Positions 28,085 to 36,712 of a stretch of 64,000 bases of DNA are shown here, piece after piece. Position numbers and translations under genes: made by a program. This DNA is from Pseudochelatococcus sp047501465 (GTDB lineage Bacteria; Pseudomonadota; Alphaproteobacteria; Rhizobiales; Beijerinckiaceae): contig NZ_JAZDRL010000002.1 in the NCBI RefSeq assembly GCF_047501465.1, forward strand, positions 496,001 to 560,000, read 5' to 3'. The notes below the pieces were generated by a model that saw only the letters and a program-made list of their open reading frames with translations, was not told the DNA's origin and searched no databases. The first letter of the stretch is position 1; each line of letters begins with the position of its first letter.

Positions 28085-28761
28085 GCAATCCCTCCCAAAA
28101 CAGGCGCGTGCGTACGGCTGTGTTGATATCCGGACGTGGTTCAAACATGTCAGCGTTGCTGGCAGCAGCTGCAGGTGAGGATTTTCCGGCAAACATTGTG
28201 CTGGTTGCAACCAACCGGCCAGATGCCAGAGGGATCACAACCGCGCAGGAAGCAGGCATAGCCACAGAGATTGTCGATCACAAACCCTTTGGCCGTGATC
28301 GTGAAGCGTTTGAGCAGACACTCGACGCCCGTTTGCGAGCACATGGCATCGAGCTGATATGCCTGGCTGGCTTCATGCGCATTCTCACGCCGTGGTTTGT
28401 GGAGCGGTGGCTGGGCAAACTTATAAACATTCACCCTTCCTTGCTGCCATCGTTTCCAGGCACGGATACGCATGCGCGTGCGCTTGAAGCAGGTGTACGT
28501 CTGCATGGCTGCACAGTGCATTTTGTAGAGCCGGAGGTTGATGCAGGCCCCATCATTGCGCAAGCGGCAGTGCCTGTATTATCGGGCGACACGCCAGATA
28601 TTTTAAGCCAGCGCATACTGGTGCAAGAACACCTGCTATATCCACGCGCACTCGCTCTCGTTGCAGGGGGTGCCGTACGGATGGAGGGGCGCCGCGTTAT
28701 CACCAAGGCTCACACCGACACCACGCCAGCCAATCTCGCCATGGCAGTGCCGTCTTTCTGA
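28081..28761 (+). CDS. purN: Phosphoribosylglycinamide formyltransferase
   Basis: Folate-dependent transfer of a formyl group to GAR, the third step of purine synthesis. A Rossmann-like formyltransferase of 226 residues: N-terminal SGRGSNMSALL substrate loop (about 17-27), catalytic Asn/His/Asp in INIHPSLLPSFPG (about 117-129) and VDAGPIIAQ (about 159). It starts with GTG inside the purM stop codon. The C-terminal tail is some 20 residues longer than the E. coli enzyme, which is common in this order. Confidence 0.97.
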   Translation: MSNPSQNRRVRTAVLISGRGSNMSALLAAAAGEDFPANIVLVATNRPDARGITTAQEAGIATEIVDHKPFGRDREAFEQTLDARLRAHGIELICLAGFMRILTPWFVERWLGKLINIHPSLLPSFPGTDTHARALEAGVRLHGCTVHFVEPEVDAGPIIAQAAVPVLSGDTPDILSQRILVQEHLLYPRALALVAGGAVRMEGRRVITKAHTDTTPANLAMAVPSF

Positions 28762-28868
28762 TAGAGGCATCTCTCGGACCAGAGCGCAGCATGATCTTGC
28801 CGATGCACTGACGCCGCGCAGAGAGTTGCCGTTTTCGGGCTTCCCTCTGACGCGAAAATCGATGCATC

Positions 28869-29126
28869 CTAACGGATACCCAGATGGAAATTCAGGATGC
28901 TTCGGGTAAGCAAACGATCCAGTTTTTGCAGGATTTCCAGCTGCAACGCTTGCTGTGATGCTTGAAGGTTCTGGAATGGTTGCATGAGCGCAACCACGAT
29001 TTCCTTCAAGAGATATGTCACACTAATCACGACAAGACATAACCCCAAGCCAAGCAATGCCTGCACCCATGGCGTAAGCTGGGCGTAAAGTATCAATAGA
29101 TTTTTACCAAAATGATAATCAGCCAC
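28869..29126 (-). CDS. Small membrane protein of element A, copy 2
   Basis: An 85-residue paralogue of the copy 1 and copy 4 proteins. The N-terminal half is well kept (LLILYAQLTPWVQALLGLGL, then a transmembrane helix and LLKEIVVALMQPF). After that it lacks about eight residues of the middle loop and has a different, shorter tail ending NFHLGIR, so the APFRGE end is lost, probably by deletion and frameshift. GTG start follows GGAAGGGGAG. Promoter and structured leader are intact, so it may still be expressed. Function unknown. It lies in the convergent gap between purN and lppC. Confidence 0.65.
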   Translation of the reverse strand: MADYHFGKNLLILYAQLTPWVQALLGLGLCLVVISVTYLLKEIVVALMQPFQNLQASQQALQLEILQKLDRLLTRSILNFHLGIR

Positions 29127-29362
29127 GGTAACAACTCCCCTTCCTAAATGAAGAGGCCACCAGAAAACACACCCATAAAAGCATGAAAGCTGGTGGCCGG
29201 AGAGCTAGAAAACCGCAAACAGACGGCTGCGCTGGCCTTTAGGCAAGCCCTGAACATGCGCCAGCGCCTCCCCGGCCATAGGCGAGGGAGGCACCATCAC
29301 GGTTGGTACCAACCGCTGTTTGAGGGGCTTCTAGACCCCGGACTCACAAGATTGCGAATCCG
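29127..29362 (-). ncRNA. Structured leader RNA of element A, copy 2
   Basis: Same layout as copy 1. Outer stem CTAGAA/TTCTAG (29205-29210 with 29329-29334), inner closing stem CAAACAG/CTGTTTG (29216-29222 with 29316-29322), three enclosed hairpins including CGGTTGG/CCAACCG, then GGCCACCAG/CTGGTGGCC (29155-29163, 29190-29198). The Shine-Dalgarno (29133-29140) can pair with AGCTCTCC (29199-29206), with two wobble pairs. The closing stems differ in sequence from the other copies while keeping pairing. Confidence 0.78.
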
Positions 29363-29368
29363 CCTTTA

Positions 29369-29396
29369 GAAATAATGTGTTCGGCGTTGAAGTCAA
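29369..29396 (-). promoter_or_regulatory. Sigma70-like promoter of element A, copy 2
   Basis: Minus strand TTGACT (29391-29396), 16-bp spacer, TATTTC (29369-29374); same position relative to the leader as in copies 1, 3 and 4. Confidence 0.65.
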
Positions 29397-29456
29397 ATCA
29401 GAATTGGGCAATCGATACCGCCCAGGCCCGAGGCAGCGGCCACCATGGCGCGAAGA

Positions 29457-30722
29457 TCAATTCATTTTGAACTCGCGGGGAGCGGCACTCACGGTTACTG
29501 ATGTGTTTTGGCGGACTTCGAAAATGGCGAGCGCTCTGTCGTTGGTGCCATTGGCGTTGAAGCGGAATACACCGTCAACGCCTGCAAAGCCCGCCCGGTT
29601 CGTCAGTACCTGCGTTGAAAACCGTTGCGAACCCTGCGTACGGACAAGCGCTGCAGCCAGAGAAACGGCATCATACGTCAAGCTGGCAATACGTACGGGT
29701 TCGGCACCAAATTTATCCTGATAACGCTTTGCAAAAGCAACGAAACCGGCCGATTCAGGCGCTGCATACCAACCACCACGCAAGCCCTGTATGGCAAGCA
29801 CGCGTGGATCGTTCCAAAGTGACGTGCCAAGAAACTTAACCTTGCTGGCATCAACGCCGGCAGTCCGCAAATATTGCGCCACACTTGGCAAGGTATCTGC
29901 GTTGTCGGGCAAGAAAAGCGCATCGAACTTGCCCGCATGAGCGGCTATACGCTGCACAACCTCTTGTAAATTGGAGCGATCAGCGGCATAGGTCTCAACA
30001 GAGATCACACGTCCACCAGTAGATGCAACCGCATTCTGAAATGCCGTCTGCACAACTTTGCCATAGGCATTGTCGGGCACGAGTGCAGCAAAGGATTTGC
30101 GGCCCCGCTGGGCTGCGAAGCGGATAATACGATCAACTTCAGTCTCCGGCAGGAAGCTCAGCAGATAAACACCTGGTTGTGCAACACTGCTATCTGTAGA
30201 GAATGAAATAACCGACCTGTTATGCGGCAACGCCACAGCACCTGCAGCCTGTGTAGGTGCGGAAAACAATGGCCCAAGCACGAGTTCAGCCCCATCTGCC
30301 AATGCCGAGCGGGTCGCCTCGCGCGCGCCTGCTTCCGTCCCCTGATCATCCCGCACCAACAGCTGAATATCCGGCGCGCTGAATTCATCAATTGCCAGTT
30401 CAGCCGCATGACGAAGCGATTGCGCTGTCGCTCCCGCGCCACCGGGTGCTGAAAGCGGCAAAATCAGTGCAATCTTGGTTGATCCTGTGCCAATCACGCT
30501 ATTTGGCACGGCCTGCACTGAGGATGGCGGCGTCCCTGAATCGCCCCCGCCCAATCCGAAAAACCCGCCTGATCCCGAACAACCAACCACAAACATCGCT
30601 GTTGTCAGCGTGAGCGCAACACTCCTTATCCGCCTAAGGGCCCTGGATGGAGTGGGCAGAGGCAGCGATGAAGCAACAATGGCTAAATCAGAAAGCGATT
30701 TGCGGTTGAAGGCGCGAAACAC
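29457..30722 (-). CDS. LppC/LpoA-like lipoprotein with periplasmic-binding fold
   Basis: A 421-residue predicted lipoprotein: basic N-region, hydrophobic stretch, and lipobox FVVGC with the lipidated Cys near residue 47. The rest (about 80-415) is a type I periplasmic-binding-protein fold (IALILPLSAPGGAGATAQSL, VLGPLFSAPTQAAGAVA), as in the penicillin-binding protein activator LpoA/LppC group. LpoA activates PBP1A in Gammaproteobacteria; the alphaproteobacterial proteins share the fold and position but their role is inferred. The second GTG (30722) has GGAG at seven bases; a GTG two codons earlier is too close to it. It is divergent from rsmI-yraN-gshB, a conserved arrangement. Confidence 0.88.
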   Translation of the reverse strand: MFRAFNRKSLSDLAIVASSLPLPTPSRALRRIRSVALTLTTAMFVVGCSGSGGFFGLGGGDSGTPPSSVQAVPNSVIGTGSTKIALILPLSAPGGAGATAQSLRHAAELAIDEFSAPDIQLLVRDDQGTEAGAREATRSALADGAELVLGPLFSAPTQAAGAVALPHNRSVISFSTDSSVAQPGVYLLSFLPETEVDRIIRFAAQRGRKSFAALVPDNAYGKVVQTAFQNAVASTGGRVISVETYAADRSNLQEVVQRIAAHAGKFDALFLPDNADTLPSVAQYLRTAGVDASKVKFLGTSLWNDPRVLAIQGLRGGWYAAPESAGFVAFAKRYQDKFGAEPVRIASLTYDAVSLAAALVRTQGSQRFSTQVLTNRAGFAGVDGVFRFNANGTNDRALAIFEVRQNTSVTVSAAPREFKMN

Positions 30723-31086
30723 GGGCACTCTCCCTATGCTGATGGCAGATCACTGGGCAAGATTGCCTTCATAGCCAAGCAAGATTGCTTACATGGCGAC
30801 GAATGACAAGATGTCCGCAACCGATGAACCAATAACCGACATGCCACCCGCAGAGCAGCATATTCGCGGCTGCAGCTGTCGAAGCTATCAAACTGAATAC
30901 ATTAGCTAATATGAAGTTATCATCTCTGGCTCTCGTGTCACAAATATCTTATGATCGGGGTATGATTTTGCGGGGTGGGTGCATGCGTTATCCCCATTAA
31001 TTGACGCCCTCCCCCCCTCTCATGCTACCCACGAGAGAGCAGAATCACGCCATTCAACAGCGGATGGCCGTGAAAAGGGTTATGGA
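30723..31086. other. Divergent intergenic region lppC / rsmI
   Basis: About 360 nt with no gene. It must carry both promoters; no specific operator was recognised. The rsmI frame is open through its last 108 bases, but without a good upstream start. Confidence 0.4.
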
Positions 31087-32061
31087 ATGAACGATGACAA
31101 GCGCGTCCCCACGCGCGATACCGTGGAAGCTTCAAAAGTTGCGGCTGCACAAAAACCCGCCACCTCACGGTTTACCGCGTTTGGTCTTGCCGCTGAGGCA
31201 GAACCGATTGCGCCGGGCCTGCACATCGTTGCAACCCCGATTGGTAACCTGAAGGACATAACCTTCCGCGCGCTTGGCACCCTTGCCGCCGCTGATGCCA
31301 TTCTGGCGGAGGATACCCGCGTCACCAAGGTTTTGCTGGCACATTATGGCATTACCACCCCGCTGATCGGCTATCACGAGCATAACGCTGAGCAGATGCG
31401 CCCGAAAGTGCTGGCGCGTCTAGAAGCCGGTGAAGCGCTGGCGCTTGTCTCAGATGCGGGCACGCCATTGGTCTCAGACCCCGGCTACAAGCTGGTTGAT
31501 GATGCGCTTTCGCATAATATCAAGGTTATATCCAACCCCGGCCCCTCTGCTGTTCTGACAGCACTTGTGGTTTCAGGCTTGCCGACGGATCGTTTCTTCT
31601 TTGAAGGTTTTCTGCCCAATAAAAGCGGTGCAAGACGTGCCCGCCTAGCGGCATTGAGCGAAGTTCCATCCACGCTGGTGTTTTTCGAATCTCCCCGTCG
31701 CGTTGCTGAAATGCTTGCAGATGCTGCTGCCGTTCTGGGCGATCGCCAGGCCGCTGTGGCGCGAGAGCTGACCAAGCTTTATGAAGAAGTGCGGCGCGAC
31801 AAGCTACCAGCACTCGCAAAAAGCTATGAAGATGAAACGCCCAGAGGCGAAATCGTAGTGCTGATTGGCCCGCCGGTGGAAGGTGCCAAGGCGTTGGCAG
31901 AAGCAGATCTGGATGCGCGGATTACCAAAGCGCTGGAACAGTATCGCGTGAAAGATGCGGCAGCGATTATTTCGGCAGAAACCGGCCTTCCCAAGCGTGA
32001 GGTTTACGCCCGTGCGCTACAATTGGCGCCAAAACGCAATGATGGTGATGAGGGCAAATAA
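31087..32061 (+). CDS. rsmI: 16S rRNA 2'-O-ribose C1402 methyltransferase
   Basis: SAM-dependent tetrapyrrole-methylase-fold enzyme that methylates the ribose of C1402 in the ribosomal P site. The 324-residue protein has LHIVATPIGNLKDITFRAL (about 46-64), EDTRVTKVLLAHYGI, LVSDAGTPLVSDPGYKLV (about 120-137) and FFEGFLPNKSGAR. About 40 extra residues precede the domain; the ATG at 31087 lies just after AAGGGTTATGGA. Its TAA shares a base with the yraN ATG, so the pair is coupled. Confidence 0.96.
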   Translation: MNDDKRVPTRDTVEASKVAAAQKPATSRFTAFGLAAEAEPIAPGLHIVATPIGNLKDITFRALGTLAAADAILAEDTRVTKVLLAHYGITTPLIGYHEHNAEQMRPKVLARLEAGEALALVSDAGTPLVSDPGYKLVDDALSHNIKVISNPGPSAVLTALVVSGLPTDRFFFEGFLPNKSGARRARLAALSEVPSTLVFFESPRRVAEMLADAAAVLGDRQAAVARELTKLYEEVRRDKLPALAKSYEDETPRGEIVVLIGPPVEGAKALAEADLDARITKALEQYRVKDAAAIISAETGLPKREVYARALQLAPKRNDGDEGK

Positions 32062-32444
32062 TGCGCGGACCATCACGGGGAGTAAAACGGGTCGCAGCCC
32101 ACCAGCGAGGACTGCGCGCTGAACGCCTGGCAGGCTTGATTCTGATACTGAAGGGCTATCGCATCATCGCGCGCAGATATGCGGCAGCAGGTGGCGAGAT
32201 TGATATCATCGCACAGCGCGGCAAAACGGTTATCTTCGTTGAGGTCAAGGCACGTGCAGCGCTTGATGATGCACGCATAGCCATCACATCAACCAAGGAA
32301 CGACGCATTGTTGGGGCTATACGCCATTGGCTGGCACGCAACAATTGGGCAATGCCCATGACGTTGCGCTGCGATGCCATTTTTGTAGGCCAGCGTCGCT
32401 TCCCGCAGCATGTGCCAAATGTAATGACGCTTTATCTGGACTAA
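32061..32444 (+). CDS. YraN family protein (UPF0102)
   Basis: A 127-residue protein with a restriction-endonuclease-like core. Typical UPF0102 segments: AERLAGLILILKGYRIIARRY, then GGEIDIIAQRGKTVIFVEVKAR with the E...D...EVK nuclease-like residues at about 49-66. The biochemical role is unknown; its constant place after rsmI suggests a link to RNA or DNA processing, but that is only context. Overlaps the rsmI stop by one base. Confidence 0.92.
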   Translation: MRGPSRGVKRVAAHQRGLRAERLAGLILILKGYRIIARRYAAAGGEIDIIAQRGKTVIFVEVKARAALDDARIAITSTKERRIVGAIRHWLARNNWAMPMTLRCDAIFVGQRRFPQHVPNVMTLYLD

Positions 32445-32557
32445 CAGATATCAATGCTCTCCTTAAAGGCATGGATTTTCCGTTGTACTCACTCTTGAGT
32501 TGCGATCCCTGTGGGAGTGCCGCATAAAAACAAATCAGATTTTCCAAGCGGAGCAAA

Positions 32558-33526
32558 ATGCCGATGAGCCTTGTCGTAGCCGTCCAGATGGACCCGATCG
32601 ACCGTATTAACGTGGCCGGCGATTCCACCTTCGCCCTGCTGCTGGAAGCTGAAAAGCGTGGGCATCAGCTGCTCTACTACACCCCGGACAGCCTGAGCAT
32701 GCGCGATAGCCGCGTGACGGCGCTGGCGCATCCACTAAAGGTACGTGACGTCACGACCCCCGATTACGCAACACTAGGTGAGGCTAAGCGCATCGATCTG
32801 GCAGCGACTACCGATGTGGTGTTGCTGCGGCAGGATCCACCGTTCGATCTTGCGTATATTACGTCAACGCATTTTCTGGAGCGCGTGCACCCGGAAACGT
32901 TGGTTATCAACGATCCTGCGCATGTTCGCAACGCGCCGGAGAAGCTTTTCGTGACCGCATTTCCGCAATTGATGCCCCCCACCCTCATCACCCGCGATAA
33001 GGACGAAATCAACGCTTTCCGTGAGGAACATGGCGTGATCGTGATGAAGCCGCTCTACGGCCATGGCGGTGCATCGGTGTTTCAGGTGAATGAAAAGGAC
33101 GGCAATTTCGGCTCGCTTTTCGATCTCTTCTCCGTGACCTTCCGTGAACCTTGGGTGGTGCAGAAATTCCTGCCTGCCGTGAAGTTTGGCGACAAGCGCA
33201 TCATCCTTGCAGATGGCGAATACGCGGGTGCGGTCAACCGCGTGCCGGCAGAAAATGATATACGTTCCAATATGGTACGCGGCGGCGCAGCCCTAGCCAC
33301 TGACCTCACCGAGCGCGAGCGCGAGATCTGCGAAACCATCGGCCCGGCACTGCGTGAGCGTGGTCTGTTGTTCGTTGGCATTGATGTGATTGACGGATAC
33401 CTGACCGAGATCAACGTAACATCCCCCACCGGCATTCGGGCCATCAAGCGTAATGGCGGCCCGGATGTTGCAGCCATCATCTGGGACGCGATTGAACGCA
33501 AACGCGCCGCCTCTTTATCCGCTTGA
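32558..33526 (+). CDS. gshB: Glutathione synthetase
   Basis: ATP-grasp ligase adding Gly to gamma-glutamylcysteine. Its 322 residues match the bacterial GshB length. Seen: N-terminal AVQMDPIDRINVAGDSTFAL (about 8-27), the ATP-binding KPLYGHGGASVF loop (about 164-175) and the metal/substrate site EINVTSPTGIRAI (about 288-300). ATG at 32558 follows GGAG; a second ATG two codons later is possible. End of the rsmI-yraN-gshB run, closed by a hairpin overlapping the nth stop. Confidence 0.97.
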   Translation: MPMSLVVAVQMDPIDRINVAGDSTFALLLEAEKRGHQLLYYTPDSLSMRDSRVTALAHPLKVRDVTTPDYATLGEAKRIDLAATTDVVLLRQDPPFDLAYITSTHFLERVHPETLVINDPAHVRNAPEKLFVTAFPQLMPPTLITRDKDEINAFREEHGVIVMKPLYGHGGASVFQVNEKDGNFGSLFDLFSVTFREPWVVQKFLPAVKFGDKRIILADGEYAGAVNRVPAENDIRSNMVRGGAALATDLTEREREICETIGPALRERGLLFVGIDVIDGYLTEINVTSPTGIRAIKRNGGPDVAAIIWDAIERKRAASLSA

Positions 33527-33560
33527 TTGTGGATAGCGTGACCGTGATTCCCGATTCCGT

Positions 33561-33595
33561 GACCGCTGTTCCGAAGCGGTCAAGCGGTTTTTGGT
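33561..33595 (+). terminator. Terminator after gshB
   Basis: Stem GACCGCT / AGCGGTC (33561-33567 and 33575-33581), with GGTTTTTGG a few bases later on the plus strand. The right arm overlaps the stop codon of the convergent nth gene. Confidence 0.6.
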
Positions 33596-34242
33596 TCAAA
33601 GCGACATAAGTCGTTGATAAGGCACCGCGGGCATTCGGGCTTGCGGGCTTTACAGACATAGCGGCCATGCAGAATGAGCCAATGGTGCGCATGGCGACCA
33701 TAACGCGCAGGCACGATACGCTCCAGCCCAAGCTCCACTGCCAGCGGCGTAGCGCCAGGCGCTAACGGAATGCGGTTTGCGACACGGAAGAGGTGCGTAT
33801 CGACAGCAATTGTTGGCTCACCAAAAGCAATGTTGAGCACCACATTTGCGGTCTTTCGGCCCACGCCGGGCAATTGTTCCAGTTCGGCCCGGGTTTGCGG
33901 CACAGTGGCGTTGAAACGCTCAATCAGCATCTGCGAGAGTGCAATCACATTCTTGGCTTTGGTGCGAAACAGACCAATGGTCTTGATATAATCGCGCAAC
34001 TGCTCTTCACCCAGCGCCACCATTTTCTCGGGCGTATCAGCAATTGCAAACAGCGCACGTGTAGCCTTGTTCACACCAACGTCCGTCGCCTGCGCGGAAA
34101 GCGCCACTGCAACCAGCAGCGTAAACGGATTGGTATATTCCAGCTCACCCTTCGGTTCGGGATTAGCTTCTTCAAACCGGCGAAAAATCTCGGCAACGGT
34201 GGCTGGATCGACAACAGGAGGGTTGGCTAAATGTCTGCTCAC
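33580..34242 (-). CDS. nth: Endonuclease III
   Basis: Base-excision repair DNA glycosylase/AP lyase for oxidised pyrimidines. The 220 residues hold the helix-hairpin-helix LPGVGRKTANVVL (about 121-133, catalytic Lys in GRKT), the catalytic Asp in AVDTHLFRV (about 143-151), and the [4Fe-4S] cluster Cys pattern C-x6-C-x2-C-x5-C near the C-terminus. It starts with GTG (34242) and has no clear Shine-Dalgarno sequence. About 100 nt upstream lies a solo element A leader and promoter (copy 3) in the same direction, which may now drive it. Confidence 0.95.
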   Translation of the reverse strand: MSRHLANPPVVDPATVAEIFRRFEEANPEPKGELEYTNPFTLLVAVALSAQATDVGVNKATRALFAIADTPEKMVALGEEQLRDYIKTIGLFRTKAKNVIALSQMLIERFNATVPQTRAELEQLPGVGRKTANVVLNIAFGEPTIAVDTHLFRVANRIPLAPGATPLAVELGLERIVPARYGRHAHHWLILHGRYVCKARKPECPRCLINDLCRFEPKTA

Positions 34243-34339
34243 GGGTTTTTCTTAGGCTGCGTTACGGTTTAAATCGGGGGCAAGAGTCAGATAAGATGTC
34301 ATCGCGACACTCTATCCGCATTCTTATGCATCATTCAGT

Positions 34340-34510
34340 TTGCAGGTGGCCGTGAGAGCTAGCAAACCACAGTCATACGGTCACGCTGGCCTTTAGGCAG
34401 GGCCCTGAACGCACGCCAACGCCTTCCCGGCCATAGAGTAAGGGAGGCACGCCAACCGATAACTGAGAGGCTGCCAGACCCCGGATTCGCAAGATTGCGA
34501 AGCCGCTTTC
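34340..34510 (-). ncRNA. Solo, decayed element A leader, copy 3
   Basis: Matches the leaders of copies 1, 2 and 4 over most of its length, including the CTTTAGGC...CCCTGAAC segment and CTTCCCGGCC...AAGGGAGG hairpin. The third hairpin has lost its left arm (only GCCAACCG remains) and the closing stems pair poorly (CTAGCA against TGCCAG, CAGT against ACTG). No small membrane-protein gene follows; instead nth begins about 100 nt downstream. I read it as an element remnant whose promoter survives. Confidence 0.65.
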
Positions 34511-34511
34511 A

Positions 34512-34539
34512 GGAATAGAGCGTTCGAATTTGAAGTCAA
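34512..34539 (-). promoter_or_regulatory. Sigma70-like promoter of element A, copy 3 (upstream of nth)
   Basis: Minus strand TTGACT (34534-34539), 16-bp spacer, TATTCC (34512-34517). The geometry is identical to copies 1, 2 and 4, but the first gene downstream is nth. Confidence 0.55.
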
Positions 34540-34708
34540 ACCGGAATTGTGGCCTGGCTTCTCATTTACGCGCTGAGATGCAAGCCACACCGAGGTGAAA
34601 TAGAGCCAAACCTTGACCGGACAGGCAATGAACTTCCGCAAACATCGGTGACATCAGCGCTTATACTCATTCTCTCGAACCATTTTTCATATATATTGCA
34701 CTATCAGA

Positions 34709-35218
34709 ATGACGGCACCTCACAGCCCCTCTGCGCCTCCGAACATGGATGCGCCTGATGCCACGCTATTTGCGGCGCGGATAACACCGCATCGCTCATT
34801 GGGGCGTGAGGCTTTTCGCATTACTATGACGTTGATCTGTCTGGCGAGTGTGATCTCCAGCCTGCCATTTGTGATGATGGGCGCGTGGCCAGTCGTCGGC
34901 TTTTTCGGCATTGATCTGCTGGCGCTCTATATCGCATTCCGCATCAACTTTCGCCGCGCCAATTCATTTGAGGAAATATGGCTGTCGCGCGTTGAACTCT
35001 TGATGCGCAAGGTCAGCCATCACGGCGTGCGGCGGGAATGGCACTTCAATCCCCTCTGGACGCGGCTTGAGCGCCAGATCCATGCTGATTTCGGTGTTGA
35101 GAAGCTGACGTTTATCTCACGCGGCCAACGCGTCACCGTAGGCGACGCCCTCTCGCCCCCCGAGCGCGAAAGCCTAGGCCAGGCCCTACACACCGCTCTA
35201 CTTGAAGCAAAGCGGTGA
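34709..35218 (+). CDS. DUF2244 domain membrane protein
   Basis: A 169-residue protein with two adjacent membrane helices (about 38-57 and 59-78), then a soluble C-terminal part (FEEIWLSRVELLMRKV...WTRLERQI). This fits DUF2244, a family of unknown function common in Alphaproteobacteria and often placed beside nth, as here (divergent). The ATG at 34709 lacks a good Shine-Dalgarno sequence, as does the next ATG at 34745. Confidence 0.85.
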   Translation: MTAPHSPSAPPNMDAPDATLFAARITPHRSLGREAFRITMTLICLASVISSLPFVMMGAWPVVGFFGIDLLALYIAFRINFRRANSFEEIWLSRVELLMRKVSHHGVRREWHFNPLWTRLERQIHADFGVEKLTFISRGQRVTVGDALSPPERESLGQALHTALLEAKR

Positions 35219-35279
35219 GCTGAGAACGCACAGAGCGCTGCCAGTTGCAGCCACCTGAAGCAACCATGCGGGATCAGGG

Positions 35280-35411
35280 CCACAGGATGTGTTGAGCTTC
35301 TCGTCTGGGTGAGACGAAACTACTGCCTTTCGAGAACCGCAGCGCAGTGGACTTCTGCCCATGAGCACCGGAAGCGGAGAAAGGCAGCAGTTGCAGGCGA
35401 GCATGGCGCGC
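35280..35411 (-). repeat. Element B, copy B (3'-UTR hairpin repeat)
   Basis: Matches 9590-9716 closely and starts 16 nt past the hemW stop codon. Minus-strand fold: base stem CTGCCTTTC / GAAAGGCAG (against ACCTTC/GAAGGT in copy A, so the sequence differs while pairing is kept), inner arms CCGGTGC...TGGGC with GTCCA...GCGCTGCGG. A small hairpin TCGTCT/AGACGA and the CATCCTGTGG block follow. Confidence 0.75.
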
Positions 35412-35427
35412 AGATCGGCGCATCCGT

Positions 35428-36588
35428 TTATGCAGCGAGCGCAGCGATCACTGCATTCAGGATTGGCAGGCCTGTTTTGGTGGCGCGCAGACGCCCATTT
35501 ACCATCTCTATAAAGCCCTGATCAGCCAGATCATGCATTTTCTCAACCGATAGCGTTCGGCCTGAAAACGCAGCGTAACGCTTGGGATCAATGCCCTCAA
35601 CCAGCCGCAGGCCCATCAACAGAAATTCATCGGCTTGCGCATCATCCGCAAGGCACTCGCGCTCGATGATGCCATTGCCATCGCGCTCCACAAGCTCAAG
35701 CCACCCTTCCGGGCTGCGCTCGGTGGAGAACGCCATACGCCCTTCATTGGTCACCAGCCGCCCATGCGCGCCGGGGCCAATGCCCGCATACTCGCCATAC
35801 CGCCAGTAGACGAGGTTATGTCGGCTCTCCGCGCCCGGGCGCGCGTGGTTGGAAATCTCATAGGCCGGCAGGCCATGCCTGGCGCAGACATCCTGCGTGA
35901 TGTCATAAAGTACCCGTGCCGATTCATCATCAGGAATGATGAGCTTGCCCGCTGCATGCAACTTTGCGTACCAGGTGCCAGGCTCAATCGTGAGCTGATA
36001 GAGTGACAAATGCTCCACCGCATGCGATATCGCCTGCTCCAGCTCCTGCGCCCATGCGTGAGGCGTCTGGTTTGGGCGGGCATAGATGAGATCGAACGAG
36101 TAACGCTCGAAACTCTTAGCCGCAAGCTTCACAGCAGCAAGCGCTTCCTCAGCCGAATGCTTGCGGCCCAATGCCTTCAGATCAGCATCATTCAGCGCCT
36201 GCACACCAAGCGAGACCCGGTTGACCCCAGCCGCGCGGTAACCGCGAAACCGCTCCGCCTCAACACTTGTGGGATTCGCCTCCAGGGTGATCTCGGCCTT
36301 TGGCGAAACCGCCCAATGGCCTGCAATTGCATCGAGGATCGCCCCAATGGTTTTAGGCTGCATCAATGAAGGCGTGCCACCACCAAAGAAGATCGACGTA
36401 ACCGTCCGCCCCGGCGCAAGCGCTGCGTTGTGGGCGATCTCGCGGGCGAAAGCGGCCGCAAAACGCGGTTCATCCACCGGTTGATGGCGAACGTGGCTGT
36501 TAAAGTCACAATACGGACATTTCGATGCGCAAAATGGCCAATGGACATAAACGCCGAAGCCCGCATCTCGGGTAGGATGATCGATCAT
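35428..36588 (-). CDS. hemW: HemW, radical SAM heme chaperone
   Basis: About 386 residues, a radical-SAM protein of the HemN family. The cluster motif is C-x3-C-x2-C followed by Asp-Phe (FCASKCPYCDF, about 18-28), the HemW pattern; coproporphyrinogen dehydrogenase HemN has a fourth Cys there. GGGTPSL and a C-terminal HemN_C domain follow. HemW binds heme and is thought to deliver it to respiratory proteins rather than act as an oxidase. The frame is open upstream but the ATG at 36588 gives the usual family start just before FGVYVHWPFC. It is divergent from rnr. Confidence 0.93.
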   Translation of the reverse strand: MIDHPTRDAGFGVYVHWPFCASKCPYCDFNSHVRHQPVDEPRFAAAFAREIAHNAALAPGRTVTSIFFGGGTPSLMQPKTIGAILDAIAGHWAVSPKAEITLEANPTSVEAERFRGYRAAGVNRVSLGVQALNDADLKALGRKHSAEEALAAVKLAAKSFERYSFDLIYARPNQTPHAWAQELEQAISHAVEHLSLYQLTIEPGTWYAKLHAAGKLIIPDDESARVLYDITQDVCARHGLPAYEISNHARPGAESRHNLVYWRYGEYAGIGPGAHGRLVTNEGRMAFSTERSPEGWLELVERDGNGIIERECLADDAQADEFLLMGLRLVEGIDPKRYAAFSGRTLSVEKMHDLADQGFIEMVNGRLRATKTGLPILNAVIAALAA

Positions 36589-36712
36589 GGGATGTCTGTG
36601 AACCGATTGTATGCGAAACGCAACACCTGACGTGCGAGGATCGCTTCCACTTTTGATCACAACGTGCGAGAAGAAACTTATTTGCCGCACCGTGCGGGCT
36701 TTGGAATAGACA

